A stretch of DNA of 52,500 nt from Hormiphora californensis (lineage: Eukaryota; Ctenophora; Tentaculata; Cydippida; Pleurobrachiidae): the NCBI GenBank assembly GCA_020137815.1, contig CM035359.1, forward strand, positions 7,345,239 to 7,397,738. The letters are read 5' to 3'. The position numbers were made by a program, and so were the translations under genes. Position 1 is the first letter of the stretch, and each line of letters starts with the position of its first letter. This document shows positions 1 through 13,100 of the stretch, in pieces. A model generated the notes under the pieces. That model made no database searches. It saw only the letters and a program-made list of their open reading frames with translations, and had not been told where the DNA came from.

Positions 1-602
1 ACTAACAATAGAGAAAGAAAAGCAAGGGATAAGAACTAATTTCCATATAACACTTTTTCCTGGAATTGGGTATGGAATTGGAAAATGTTGTATCAGAGAA
101 GTACCCACTTTGGAAATTAGGCGGATAGGTATATCAGTACAGTGAGGTGGTACAGAATTATTAGATACTGACACAGAACATGAAAGTAATAGGTATGCAT
201 GGTAAATTGGTAAGGGAACAAGTCAGAGAGAGATGTAAATGAACTGAATAATGCAGTTATATTTGTATATTTTACAACTTCATACTCACATAGCTATAGA
301 ATTAGAATACTCGGTTGAAAAAAGGGCGGGTAATTCAGTGAGGGGGGAAGTACATTGCACACAAGGTTGTTATATCTAGTAGGATATAATACCGCACTTT
401 TCTAAAACTACCATCACATACAATTCCTTTCCACTTAATAATCATAAAATAATCATGATTAGTATTCTAAATAAGTGTTATATAGCTGCTCACTAGACAA
501 TACATGGCAGACTTCAAACTACACTTATAATGTACGACAATATGAGAAAGTGGGGGAGCGGAACATCCTTCTATTTCTACCCTTCGCTCTCTTTATTTAT
601 CT

Positions 603-676
<74 letters not shown>

Positions 677-680
677 CTTC
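1..680. repeat. Copy A of a duplicated segment ending in a CT tract
   Basis: This segment starts with ACTAACAATAGAGAAA and runs into a (CT)n tract at about 605-674. The same order of landmarks recurs at 2891-3640, including the shared string AATAATCATGATTAGTATT. This copy looks like ordinary genomic DNA, with few long homopolymers. No gene is recognisable; open frames here are products of the CT tract. Confidence 0.8.
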
Positions 681-2890
681 TTATCTTCTTTTCTCTCTAC
701 TCTCCGCCTCTCCCTCCATCCCCTCTTCTCCCTACTCTGCTCTCTCTCGTCTCTCTTCTCTCTCTATCTCGCTCTTCTTCTCCTCTCTCTCTCCCTCTCT
801 CTCTACAACCCAAGGTTCAAAATTTTTTTGGAATTTTTCCTTAAAAAAATCAACGGGTTTGGCCATAATTTTTGGGACACGCGATAATTATCGAAGATTG
901 TGTTAAAAATTTAAAAAACTTTGTTTTTTTTTTCCCTTCTACTAAGCAGGACCGATGCATACCTTTTACAAGGGGTACAGTTATAACTGGCCAGCCCCCC
1001 TTTTTCCATTTTCAAAAAAATCACCCCCAACAACATCGAGCTACTATGATGGGGGTTCAAAGTAGGACACGTCAAAAAAGCGGGGGGTTTCCCGGACACT
1101 TATTTTTTTAAATAATGCTCCCCCCCCGTTAAACATTTAAAGCTGAAATTATGCGATAAATAAGAAAAAATTAGAAAGGGAAAAAGCGGCGGAGGGGAAA
1201 AACGTGTCCTGTTCAACCCTCTCTCTCTGACCCCAAGTTAAAAAAATAACAAAGTTTTGGAAAAAAAGGGGCTGGTACATGTTTTTCAAAAACCTCCCAG
1301 TACCGCATAAAACCAAACCTAAAAAAAGGGGGTTTTAAAAACATATAAAGGGGGGACAGGGGAATCCCAAAAAAGTCTATCCTTTTTCAGAAAAAACCAA
1401 TTTTTTTTCATTTCTGTCTACTTTATCTTTTCACATTTTTCCCCTTCTCTTTTACATTTGTTTACTTTTATATATTGAGGCTCGGGGTTTTTTTCCTTTT
1501 TTCTAACCCCCCCCTCCTCTCTCCCCTCTCCCCTCTCTCCCCCTTCTCTACCCCCTCTATTTCCCCTCTCTTTTCCCCGGCTATAATTACCGATTTTTAT
1601 ATGTAAATGCCTTAAAAGCAAGGGTTTCATATGCAGCTTTAATATTCAGCTGGGGGAGACCCAAAAGGCTAAAAAGGATGATAAAAAAACCCTGTAAAAA
1701 AAAGATTTTTCGACGAAATTTTTAAAAAAATAGCTAGCTTTTAGGGAAAATGCTAGGGATTACTAATGCTATTGGACCAGAATAAAAACCATTGAATCGG
1801 GGGGGAAAAACCCAATGATTTGGCCCTTTGATATACGATCTCCTTTTGTGTTTGAACCCCTTGATCATTCTTTCGTTGATGCAAGAAGAGAGAGGGGACC
1901 CAAAAATCGTTTTAAATTTTTCCCAAACCCCAAAATTTTTGAAAATGGCATAAAATTTACCCCCCGAATCGTTTTTGAATTAAAATTTGCCATTTTCAAA
2001 GGGTAAGGGGCCCGTCCACCAGATTTTTAGGGGAATAGAAATTTTCTCGTTTTTAAAATTACTTTTAGTTACCTAAATAAATTTTTTGGACTAAATAAAA
2101 AAAGGGGGTATGGAAAAAGGTGGGGGAGGGGGAAGGGGGGCGAAATTTGGTTTTGGGAAACCCACACACAAAAATTGTTCCTGGGGAAATTTTTCCTTTT
2201 GGGGAACGATGCCCGGGGGGTTAATTATTCCCCAACTCAAATATCCACGGGGATAAATTTTTTGGGATTTTTTTTGGGCCCCCCCATGGGGGCCACCCAA
2301 ACTTTCCTGGGAGTGAGAAAATTTTTAAAATAGCTTCTAAAAAGAGGCATTAATAAAAATAATCCCGCTTTAAATTGGTATTGGGCGTCTAACATGGGGG
2401 GGTGAGTACTTCGAACAAAATGTTTGTTGTCGCCCCCAAAGGTAAAAGATTTCAAAATTACATCAACCACAAACAAAAAAATTTGGGGGGGTAAATAGTC
2501 GGGCCCGGAGCTGGGGTCCCCGGTAAATTTTTTTTAAATATTTGGGGGGGGGGGGGGTTTTTTTGTTGCATTGTTCAGAATATTTTCCCCCCCCCTTCGG
2601 GCTCTTCCTCTCTCATTGCTTTGGTCAAAACCCCTTCTCTCCCTCCCTTATTTTTCTAAGAAAGGGGGGGACTTTTTCCAACGTTTACACCAAAAATGAA
2701 TTTCCGCCCCCCCCCCTCCATTTTAATGGATTTTTTTCAATATTTCTCTGATTTTTTAAAACAAGAAAATTTCCCAATTTTGAAAAAATCAAATCTCTGG
2801 GGGGAAGATTTCCCTTTGAAGGGGATTGGTTGTAACAGAGGGAAAGAATTCACGACAATCGTTGTAAAAACCAAAATTCAAAAAACCAAA

Positions 2891-3640
2891 ACTAACAATA
2901 GAGAAAAAAAAACAAAAGGGGTAAAACTAAATTTCCCCTATAAAAATTTTCCCGGAAATTGGGGGGATGGAATTGGAAAATGTAAAAATTATTTTACGAA
3001 AGTACCCAAATTTTGGGAAAATTGGGGGGAAAAGGTACGTGAGGTGGGGGGCAGAAATTAAATTAAAACTGACAAAGAAAAGGGATGGTAAGGGAAAAAA
3101 GTCAAAGAGAGAGATGTTTGGGTTAAAGAACTAAAAATGCAGATATATTTTTTAGATTTTAAACTTCATAATCACTACTATAGAAATTTGAAAACTGGGT
3201 TTTAAAAAAGGGGGGTAATTCCAAAATGGGGGGGGGAAAATTTAAATTTCACCCGGGTTTTTTAATCTAGTTTGGGGTATAATCCCCACTTTTTCTAAAA
3301 AATTTCCATCACTACAATTCCTTTCCCCTTAATAATCATAAAATAATCATGATTAGTATTTAAATAAAATGTTTTATAAACTCCCCACTAGACAATACAA
3401 AAGGGAGAAATTCAAACTAAAATTTAATGTCGACCCTATGAGAAATGGGGGGGGGAAATCCTTTTATTTCTTTTTTCCCTTTTGCTTCCCTTTTTTATCT
3501 TTGTTTTCTCTCTCTCTCTTTTCTCTCTCCCCCTCTCTCTTCCCCTCTCCCCCCTCTCTCTCCTCTCTCTCTCTCCTTCCCCCTCCCCCTCCCCTCTCTC
3601 TCTCTCTCCCCCTCTCTCCCCTCTTCTCTCCCCTCCACCC
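2891..3640. repeat. Copy B, corrupted duplicate of 1-680
   Basis: It aligns with 1-680 from the first 16 bases through the CT tract, in the same order and orientation. Substitutions typically extend a neighbouring homopolymer. The CT tract is present at about 3509-3640 but interrupted by C runs. It may be a real duplication read badly, an uncollapsed haplotype, or an assembly of low-quality reads of the same locus. Confidence 0.75.
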
Positions 3641-4448
3641 TCCTCGTCTCTTTATTCTTCTCAAAAAAAAAGGGGAAAAAATTTAAAACATACTCCTTCC
3701 TTTTATTGTTGGTTATTTCTTCTTTTTTCCTTTGGGGCCGTTTCTTCCCTTTTCCGTCTGGGGCCCCGGTAGTTTTCCCTTCCCCCCGCTTCGTTGGGTT
3801 TTTTTTCCCTTTCTCTATTGTGTGAATCTTTTTTTTCTCAAATTTTCCCTTTTTTAAAAAAACCGAGGAAAAAATTCCCTTATAAAAACTCCTTCCCTCT
3901 ATTTTTAGAATTTTTCTTTCCTTTTAAAAAATGGGGAGTAAAAACAAAAAAAACCCAAAAATCTGGGGAAATTGAACGGAAGGGGAAAACCCCCAACGCG
4001 GAGGTAGGAAAAAAAAGAAAGGAAGAAAAGGAAATTTAGAGAGGAAAAAGAAATTTAAAAAACGAGAAAGAATTTGAAAAAGGGGTAAAAAAAATAAATC
4101 CAATTTTAAAGAACGGGGAGAAAAACCACAACGGTAAGGGGAAAAAAGGGGAGAAAAAAATTGGGAAGGAAAAAAGTAAAAAAGGGAAAATAAAGGAAAA
4201 AGGGGGAATTTAAAGTTAATTTCCGATTTTAACCTTTTAATTCACTAAATTTTCAAAAGTAAAAACGGGGAAATTAAATTTTTGAAAAATTTGTTAAAAA
4301 TTTTGGTTTTTTAACCCCTTTTTTTACGAAACCCCAGTCTAGCCAGGCAAAAATTGAAAAGGGCGGGCGAGTAACCCTATTTTATACAGGGTACAAAACC
4401 CCTGGGCCAAAAACAACAGTGCAAGTTTAAAGAATACGGGAAAATTTA

Positions 4449-4712
4449 AGAGAAGAGAGAGAGGGGAAGAGAAAAAGAGAGAAGGAGAGAAAAGAGGAGA
4501 GAGAGGGGAGAGAGAGAGGGGGAAAAGAAGAAGAGAGAAGAGAGAGAGAGGAGGGAAAAGAGGGGAGAGAGAGGGGAGAAGGGGAGAAAAGAGAGAGAGA
4601 GAGAGAGAAAGAGAGGGGAGAGAGAGAGAGAGAAGAGAAGAGAGAAAGAGAGGAGGGGGGGAGAGAGAGAGAGAGGGGGATAAAAAGGGGGGGGAAGAGA
4701 GAAAGAGAGGGG
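4449..4712. repeat. Degenerate (GA)n tract
   Basis: Purine-only stretch of GA repeats interrupted by G and A runs, inside the low-quality zone. It could be the reverse-oriented counterpart of the CT tracts at 605 and 3509. It encodes only simple-sequence frames. Confidence 0.8.
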
Positions 4713-4892
4713 CCGGGGGGGGGGGGGGAAAAAGGGAAAAAAAAGGGGGTTTTCCCCAAAAAAACCTTTTATAGCCCAAATTGGTTCCCTCCAAAAACCT
4801 CCAAAAGGGAGGCACCTTTTACCACCGCACACTCTGCAGTAGTCAGGACACTTCCGTGTTTCTTCTGCAATAGTCGACCCAGCCATGCATAC

Positions 4893-5075
4893 CTGTTTGT
4901 GTGTGGCGTGACTGCGTTGTGTGTGTGTGTGTGTGTTTTTGTTGTGTTTGTGTGTGTGGGTGTGGTGTGTGTTGTGTGTGTGTTTTTGTTTTTGTGTGGG
5001 TTTTTTGTTTTGGGGGTTGTTGTGTGTGTGTTTTTGTGTGGTTTTGTGTGTGGTGTTGGGTGGTTGTGTGTTTGC
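4893..5075. repeat. (GT)n microsatellite, interrupted
   Basis: About 180 bases of GT repeats broken by T and G runs. It lies at the edge of the low-quality zone; ordinary sequence resumes at about 5280. Confidence 0.85.
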
Positions 5076-5523
5076 TGCGGTGTGATATAAAAGGCCCCTG
5101 AGGGGAGGGCAGGAAAAAAACCCTTTAAAATCCAACCCTAAAGTTTTTGCTAAATTCCTCCGGCCTAATTCTGCCAACCCCCCCCCCCGCCGACCTCCTT
5201 TTCTTTTTGGTCCCCTCCCCCCAGACCCAGTGCCCCATAGGTAGCGGAAAACTTAAAACCCTTTGTTTTTTTTCCCGTGAACACAATGTGTGTGTGTGCT
5301 CTATAGTTCACTCCCGGACATATCAAACTGTACATGGGGAGGAGGGAAATAGGAGCTAGGCTATGAGGAACACACGCCTTTAAATACTGGTTTGGTAGTT
5401 ATCTCCTGCCCCTTGGTCTTCCCAGCTGGGAGATATATGATTTAACGATCCCCTAATATGTATATGAGCTGTCAAATTAGCCCCGAGACCCGGTGGTGGT
5501 GGTGTCCTATAATTCCTCCCCAG

Positions 5524-5617
5524 TAGTTATACACAGGACATGGTGCTTAGTAGTTACTAGTTATACACAGGACACGGTGCTTAGTAGTTACTAGTTATGC
5601 ACAGGACACGGTGCTTC
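5524..5617. repeat. 34-bp tandem repeat, about 2.8 copies
   Basis: Copies start at 5524, 5558 and 5592. Each begins TAGTTATACACAGGACA or a one-base variant. The third copy is truncated after GGTGCTT. No coding potential. Confidence 0.85.
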
Positions 5618-6220
5618 CCCCACAATTGAGCTGTTAGTGAGTCAATACATGAATCATCAGTAAAGCAGCAAGTTACTTCCAACGGAGGATGTTCTACCAG
5701 ACTATAGTATCACAGTGACAAAAGAACCGGCCTGAACTGCGGCCCACTGCAACAGGGGATGTTCTATCTGACAAAAGTGACCTGTGAACTGCGGGGCCCA
5801 TTGAACCCAGCTCAAACAATAGAGTTGTGAGGCCTTGTATGGGGGGGGGGGGGGGTGATGAGAACAATAGAAGAATTTAACTTGGCCCCTTTAGCTCGCA
5901 TACACATGAAGTTATATGGAACAATGAGATCAGCTGTAGCAGAATGTCAATTATTCTCGAACTTTCTAAGACTTAGGTCACAAGACAACAATAGTATATT
6001 GACGGAGTACCTTATACTGAAAAGTTTGGTATGAGTAGCCGACAGGCGTCAGGCGACTTGGAATCAGTCGTGAAGAATAGCTACCGACTGAGAGAACAGT
6101 GTGTAGGGAGAGAAGAAAAATATGAGAAAGAGAAAGAGATGCCGGAAATAAGAAGGGGTATATTCGGATCCTGAAAGATTCAAATGAGATCAAGTGTGAA
6201 CGTATGTGATGCTTTTGGGC

Positions 6221-6266
6221 ACGAAGAAGAAAGTTCATTTAGGCCTAAATGAACTTTCTTCTTCGT
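6221..6266. repeat. Perfect 46-bp palindrome
   Basis: Two 23-base arms meet at 6243/6244 with no spacer. The left arm begins ACGAAGAAGAAAGTTC and the right arm ends GAACTTTCTTCTTCGT. It can extrude as a cruciform. No target duplication or element ends are obvious. Confidence 0.95.
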
Positions 6267-6335
6267 CCCCACGTACCGGTATATATGTAGGCCACTATAA
6301 ATTTACCACCCCCTGACCCCTCGATATACCTATTA

Positions 6336-6491
6336 CAGTCGGACCCTGATTTAGGGTCCCCCGATTTAGGGACAGGATTTTTTTCCCCCGATATAGGAAA
6401 TTAACCTTATTTGACCCCGATTTAGTGGACACCCCGATTTAGTGGACAAGAGCCTTTCCCCCGAGGGTGTCCCTAAATCGGGGTCCGACTG
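6336..6491. mobile_element. pogo/Tigger-like MITE, 156 bp
   Basis: The ends are inverted repeats starting CAGTCGGACC, continuing (C/T)GATTTAGGG, with one mismatch over about 21 bases. A TA dinucleotide flanks each side (6334-6335 and 6492-6493). Related CGATTTAG motifs recur inside. CAGT-type ends with TA duplication are typical of pogo-like elements of the Tc1/mariner superfamily; the superfamily assignment is inference. No transposase is encoded. Confidence 0.8.
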
Positions 6492-6927
6492 TACCTCACT
6501 TCTCTCTCACATCATCGCAGATACACATACAAATCATATCACCCTCACACAATGAGTGGAGAGACCCTGGGGCTGTACAAACTGCAATATATCATGTAAT
6601 GTATGTATCATGTGTATATAGTCACACCCTTACTTACTGTTCATTATCAAACACACCCTGCCGGTTCAGGGACCATTCACACACAATCACACATAAAACA
6701 GCTGATGCTAGATAAACTGGGTAACATAAACAAATACCACAGCGCTGAGTAGAGCAATATCATGAATATAGTATGGATATAATGTCATGGAAAACTCTCA
6801 TCTCTATGCAGAGGGAGATAGATCTAGATTGGGGCCGTAGAGGCAAACCATCTGTCATTTGGTACGACGTTTTAAATACTGGCATTTTGAGGACGATGAA
6901 GCCCCGGCTGCTGTCCGATAATCACCC

Positions 6928-7189
<262 letters not shown>

Positions 7190-7491
7190 CGAGTCCTTGT
7201 GCGTGACGTCACGAAATGGCCCAAGACCTGCCGGCTACAATCAATTGACGATCGACAAAGCGCTTTACGTCGAAAAAAAGATTTTAGCATATAATATGCA
7301 GGGTAAGAAGATAAGAGGAGGAGAACAAGAAGGACTTTAACAGATAAATAGGCATTTATCACCTCAAGAGGATCATTTACAAACAACTGCATTTTGGAGC
7401 TGCCTTCGAAGTCACATACCCTAATATCTAGCTCCCTCGACAACCCAAATGGCCAAAGCACTATTCTAGAACGTTATAATATATTATGTGT

Positions 7492-7493
<2 letters not shown>

Positions 7494-7541
<48 letters not shown>

Positions 7542-7550
7542 TCTCTATCC
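7494..7550. repeat. (CT)n microsatellite
   Basis: Uninterrupted CT repeats for about 45 bases, then a degenerate tail. No gene is associated. Confidence 0.95.
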
Positions 7551-8335
7551 CTCTAAATCGTTTTTCCAAACCCTCCAGCTCTACACGTTTCCCCCACGTT
7601 CATGCACAGAGAAATGTGAAATGAAATCCAGAGTGTTGATATACCACACCTGTCCCGTGTTTGAGATTCCATGTGTTCAAGCAGATATTATATATTCTGT
7701 GGAAGTAGAGAGAGAGATACTGAGAGTGAAGTGAAGAGGTAGTGCATGTTGTAAGTGTGAAGGGAGTGAGGCATTTAATTAACACCCCCTGTTTATAAAG
7801 AACTCGTGTCACACGAGGTGGTGCAGCTTTCTCACACGACATGCCTAAAATTCATAATTATAAGTTTTATCTAAACTTTAGAACATTAGTCTAACTCAGG
7901 CATCGAGGAAGCTTCCAGGGAACGTCTAATTTAGCTGGTATAAAATGTCTGGAAGACCAGCATCCTAATGCATACCGTGTGGGCAATAAAAATGCCCCTC
8001 TTTAGACTAATATAGTTCCAGATGTTGTGGAATGCGGAGTGCTACCATTTGGTACAGTACTCTATGAGACAAATAAATAATAAATTTCAGTATGTTATAT
8101 TCAATGTTGAGTACAGAGTCACACGCCACACAGTAACATCCCGGGGAACACCTCCCCCACTAGGAACCCTCCCTCCAGTCTCCACTAAATTAACAAGACC
8201 ACTTGCACTATTATATAAAGCTGCTTTTGAAGGTCACTATTTTGAGCTTGGAGGGAGGCCCAAAAGTAGAGCGATAATGTGGGGTAGTTACCAGCATCAC
8301 GACCAGCCATCTGATACATCATTTTATAGCCAGGA

Positions 8336-8339
<4 letters not shown>

Positions 8340-8394
<55 letters not shown>

Positions 8395-8486
8395 CCTCTC
8401 TCTCACTCTCTCTCTCTCTTCCTCTCTCTCTCTCTTCCTCTCTCTCTCTCTCTCTCACTATCTCTATCCCCCCTCTCTCTCTCTAT
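8340..8486. repeat. (CT)n microsatellite, interrupted
   Basis: CT repeats with CCCT, TTCC and CACT interruptions over about 146 bases. Confidence 0.95.
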
Positions 8487-9346
8487 CATTAAACCAGCGA
8501 TGGGCCTTCCCTTGAACTACAGGTCGTGTGACGCGTTAAAGTTATTACCAGTTGGCCAAATTATCACATGGATTGCAACCAGGTCCGCTTTTCAGCCAGG
8601 TTCAATTGATTTGGTCGACACGACCATCTGGGATCTTATTTCCTGTATGAATAGAATCACTTGCCTTGTTCGACCCTCTCTCTCCGCGGAAACAAGGAGG
8701 GTTAGAACATAACAATGAATCACATACTGATTTATAAGAGTCAATCTGCAATACATTTACACATGTCAGAGCACACACGCACTAAACGAGGTGCAGAATA
8801 AAACAGATGAAATGAGAGAGAGAGACTGGTTATGGGTTTATACGCTGATAAGAGGGGCTTGTCAGGTGACTGGGTGGTGCACCATGGACATGTAGGTCAC
8901 GCTAATTCATTTCTATCTAATTATGTACAACATGAAACTCGACAATTATTTAGGAAAGTACTCAGCTCAAGAGAAAGGCCTAGAAACCCCCCCATCCCCC
9001 TAGAATAAGATAAAACATAAAAACAAGTATATGTTATAATAGAACCACTACTGCAGGAAAGAGCGGGTTTGGTATATCGCGGTCTAGCAACCTTATCAAA
9101 TACTGCACCTGTCATTATATGCCCAGTTTAGTTTACTGTAGGGCATACCTACACTGTTTAATTTTAAAAGGTGTATCCTAACCCCGGCCCTCCCTGTTAT
9201 CCAATCTTCATGCCGACCTTATTTCCACAGACTATGAACATATAGAACATAACTACCCTCCCATAGACTGGGATATATTTAGAACTTATCCTTGAATAAC
9301 AACTGGAAATATGACCACTCCTTCTAAATATTATTCCCCACATGAT

Positions 9347-10115
9347 CTACTAATCCCCCGCCTTCATTATCTACTAATCCCCCGCCTTCATTATCTACTA
9401 ATCCCCCGCCTTCATTATCTACTAATCCCCCGCCTTCATTATCTACTAATCCCCCGCCTTCATTATCTACTAATCCCCCGCCTTCATTATCTACTAATCC
9501 CCCGCCTTCATTATCTACTAATCCCCCGCCTTCATTATCTACTAATCCCCCGCCTTCATTATCTACTAATCCCCCGCCTTCATTATCTACTAATCCCCCG
9601 CCTTCATTATCTACTAATCCCCCGCCTTCATTATCTACTAATCCCCCGCCTTCATTATCTACTAATCCCCCGCCTTCATTATCTACTAATCCCCCCGCCT
9701 TCATTATCTACTAATCCCCCGCCTTCATTATCTACTAATCCCCCGCCTTCATTATCTACTAATCCCCCGCCTTCATTATCTACTAATCCCCGCCTTCATT
9801 ATCTACTAATCCCCCCGCCTTCATTATCTACTAATCCCCCGCCTTCATTATCTACTAATCCCCCGCCTTCATTATCTACTAATCCCCCGCCTTCATTATC
9901 TACTAATCCCCCAACTTCATGATCTATTAATCCCCCGCCTTCATTCTCTACTAATCCCCCACCTTCATTATCTACTAATCCCCCGCCTTCATTATCTACT
10001 AATCCCCCACCTTCATGATCTACTAATCCCCCCACCCCAACTTCATGATCTACTAATCCCCCGCCTCATTATCTACTAATCCCCCCGCCTCATTATCTAC
10101 TAATCCCCCCGCCTC
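9347..10115. repeat. 24-bp minisatellite, about 32 copies
   Basis: The unit CTACTAATCCCCCGCCTTC plus ATTAT is repeated head to tail with very little divergence. Variation is mainly in the length of the C run (4 to 6). Later copies have ATGAT for ATTAT or lose a T. It ends about 60 bases before the acceptor of an importin-alpha exon, so it is intronic. Long open frames through it exist only because 24 is divisible by three. Confidence 0.97.
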
Positions 10116-10173
10116 ATTCTCTCCCCACACCACAGGTAACTGATGGAAATTCCCTAACTCCCTTCAATTTCAG

Positions 10174-13100
10174 ATCATGCAACTGGTGGATATGAAGGTC
10201 CTGCCACCGCTATCTAACATGCTGAATGTACAAGATACTGGTACCCTTACCGTCGCACTGGATGGTATCTTCAACATTCTAACAGCCGCCAGCAAGGTAA
10301 TTCTTCTTTCTCTCACCGCCAGTTCTAAAGGAGGGGGAGTATAGATCTAAATAATAATATCTCTTTGTTCTATAGTTCCTGTTCTATCTCGTCCCCACAT
10401 GTATAGCTTCCACAAGTTTATGAATGGAATGAGTCGAGATCCAACCCCCTCCCCTTCTGACCAATAAATTGACAAATCACGTACACTTAGATCTACTTGA
10501 AACGAACACTACACACCTCGATAAATATAATTCTAGATCGCTTTAGAACAATGATGATAAATTGAAACAATGAAAGTATTTGGTATTATTGATACCACTG
10601 TACTCCCATTGTGTCGTCATTGCTCAACATAATGCGTGTATTTATAGCGGGTCTGAACCCCGGTCTAGTAGTCTGAGTGTATTATACAGAGAGAGTTATT
10701 GAGCACAACGGTAAAAGCTATTAGCAAAGATACGAATTGAAACTGTGAAGGAATTGAAGAATTAATTGAAAGGAACACAAGAAGGAAAAAAGTGAAATCT
10801 TTCTAAGAAATCATGTACGCCTTTATAGGGTCCTCTCTCAGAGTCCTTTAAATGAATGTACGACGAGAATGAAATATTTTTTGCATGAGAATTTGACAAT
10901 TTTCATTTTCTAATTATCCTAAAATCGTCCGCATTTGTTTCTCTGTCTCTATGATCTCCCTCGGTCCTCTCTGTCCCTTCTCTTCTGCTACAAGAAACTG
11001 TTCCTTTCAATTGAAGGGCACCCTCTAGTTGACCACACCCCACAGACTCATAACCATTCTAGCCCCCCACAGATCTGTGCTTGATTACTTTTCTCCCTTG
11101 CACATGATTTATAATGTTTGTACGGCCCCTATAGTGCACATGAGAGACTCCCCCCACTATAATTACCTAAACCATTATCTGGGTCCCATCCCAGGACCCA
11201 GATCCCCCCATTACCTAAACCACATCCCAGATTGTTCCCACTATAATAACTTCCCCTCAGATCTCTGACGATGTGTGTAACAAGGTAGCGATCCTGTTGG
11301 AGGAGTGTAACGGCCTTGATCTCGTTGAGAAGTTGCAGCAGCATGAAAATGAGAAGATATATGCTAAGAGCGCTGATGTAAGTAGAGATATGTGTAGAGA
11401 TGTGTGTAATCTGTAAAATGTAGAGATCTGTAGTAGGATTAATTTAACCCACCTCTGTATTGAAGAGTGTTAACAATACAAGGATATAGATACTAATGGG
11501 TCATGGGATACTAAACTAATTTTTAGGAGGATACCAAGATCTAATTTATAGAGATAGTGTTGTTCATTACTTACCGCTGGTCGCCCACCGCTACGTAGAT
11601 AATACAAGTTTGATTGTTGAAGCGTATCAAGATATTCTCTGAACCAACACTATAAGGGACTATATCCAGTAATTTGAACGAGATATTTTCTGAACCAACT
11701 TAGTAATAAAATTACCCCTATACAGCGTAATAGGGGTGACTTCGTAACCAATGAACCAACAACTATCAAACATGGCAGTGTGTACGTTCATTTCAATTAG
11801 CATTTGTATAAACGCTGCTGTAAAGCTGGGTAATTGACCACAGTAAGCATGCACTCAGAGAGCCACGTCTTGGAAGCAGGGTGGTTGATAACTGAATAGT
11901 TTTTGAAAAATAAGCCATAGTGACCAGTCACTGACTTCTGATTAGTGGGGCTCAGTTAGTAGGTCAATCTTACCCTAGGTATTTAGAGATCACTAAATAT
12001 GTTAAAGTAGAGAGATGGAGACCTATCATAGCTCCTGCAATGCCTTTATAGAGCCCATTTATAAGTGAAAGGTATCAGTGCTCTATAGCATGACCAGCTG
12101 GTGGTCAGTCATTGCATGGGACAGAGGGGCACTGAAACAAAGAGGGAGAGAGAGAGAGTCGAGGTGAGGTGAAGAGTGATAGAGACAAAGAGGGACAGAG
12201 AGGGAGACTAAGAGAAATGGAGGGGAGAGAAATATTTTCATACGACCTTCTTATCACACGTGCAGTAAAAGCAACCTGCTGCCTTCTGCTCCCCTCGTAC
12301 CCTCTGTTACAGACCCCTCATACCCTCCCTATAGGCCCCCTCTATTACAGACCTCTATATAGGCATGAATCAACGTACTGAGGCTGAGATAATAAGGCCC
12401 TGGGTAAAAATAGGGTCGATGATTTGCAGCCGAGGATTAGTCAGATATATAATAGCCCACATGGCATTGCAGGTGTTTTACTAGATGGGACTGCAGGAGG
12501 CTAGTACTAACAGAGCGTTATTGCTAACAAGTGTTAATGTTGTCGCCCAAAGGCCTATAGACTAGCAAGTGTCAGCGCCTAACTATAGTTGGGCAACTAT
12601 CATCTGATAAACTAATTCCATACCGTCTGATGAGATATAAGCGCATACCGTCTAGGCATTGATCACGTGGAGCTTCACGTGCCGCACTAGGAATTAGGAA
12701 GAAGGGCTACAGCATGGGTGAAGAAGTAGTGAACTTAGTGAAGCGGGGAATATATATTCAATGATTAATAACATGCTAGTTGCATACATATATCAGGGAC
12801 GGGATATTGAGGTAACAAAGGGTTGCATAGTATAATCGATTTAGGTTTCGCAGTGCACTGATATATATGCGCATGTTGATAAACCTAAATCGATTTGTTA
12901 GATTTATAATTAGTTAGCCCCCAACCTGATAGGGCAGGGCAGTAGCACCCGAGACAGCTGGCAACATTGACCAGAGTTAAATCTAGTAAGGTGCAGTTTG
13001 TGCCATAATGTCTGGTCAGGGAGACACACTGCATCACAAGGCCAATATGATAATATCGTGGTAGGGACTAGATCGCTACCAAGGGGCCAAATTATATTGG

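Larger units (their letters stand above)
840..4830. other. Homopolymer-stretched, probably low-quality sequence; no gene
   Basis: Base composition changes abruptly after the first CT tract. Runs of 4 to 9 identical bases follow one another almost continuously, which is seen nowhere else in the window. Where the segment can be compared with copy A, the differences are mostly a base replaced by its neighbour. This is what poor base calling or consensus looks like, not evolutionary change. Open frames in this stretch should not be trusted. Confidence 0.7.

Noticed and set aside
603-906. Ser/Leu-rich open frames over CT tracts
   Set aside because: They are open only because CT repeats lack stops in all frames; the same holds for the tracts at 6928, 8340, 18985, 22386, 24164 and 46138.
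9311-10035. Open frames with LIPRLHYL or EGGGLVDN repeats
   Set aside because: Products of a 24-bp intronic minisatellite; both strands are open and there is no flanking coding signal.
9347-10115. CRISPR-like array
   Set aside because: The units are contiguous with no unique spacers, and the genome is animal.
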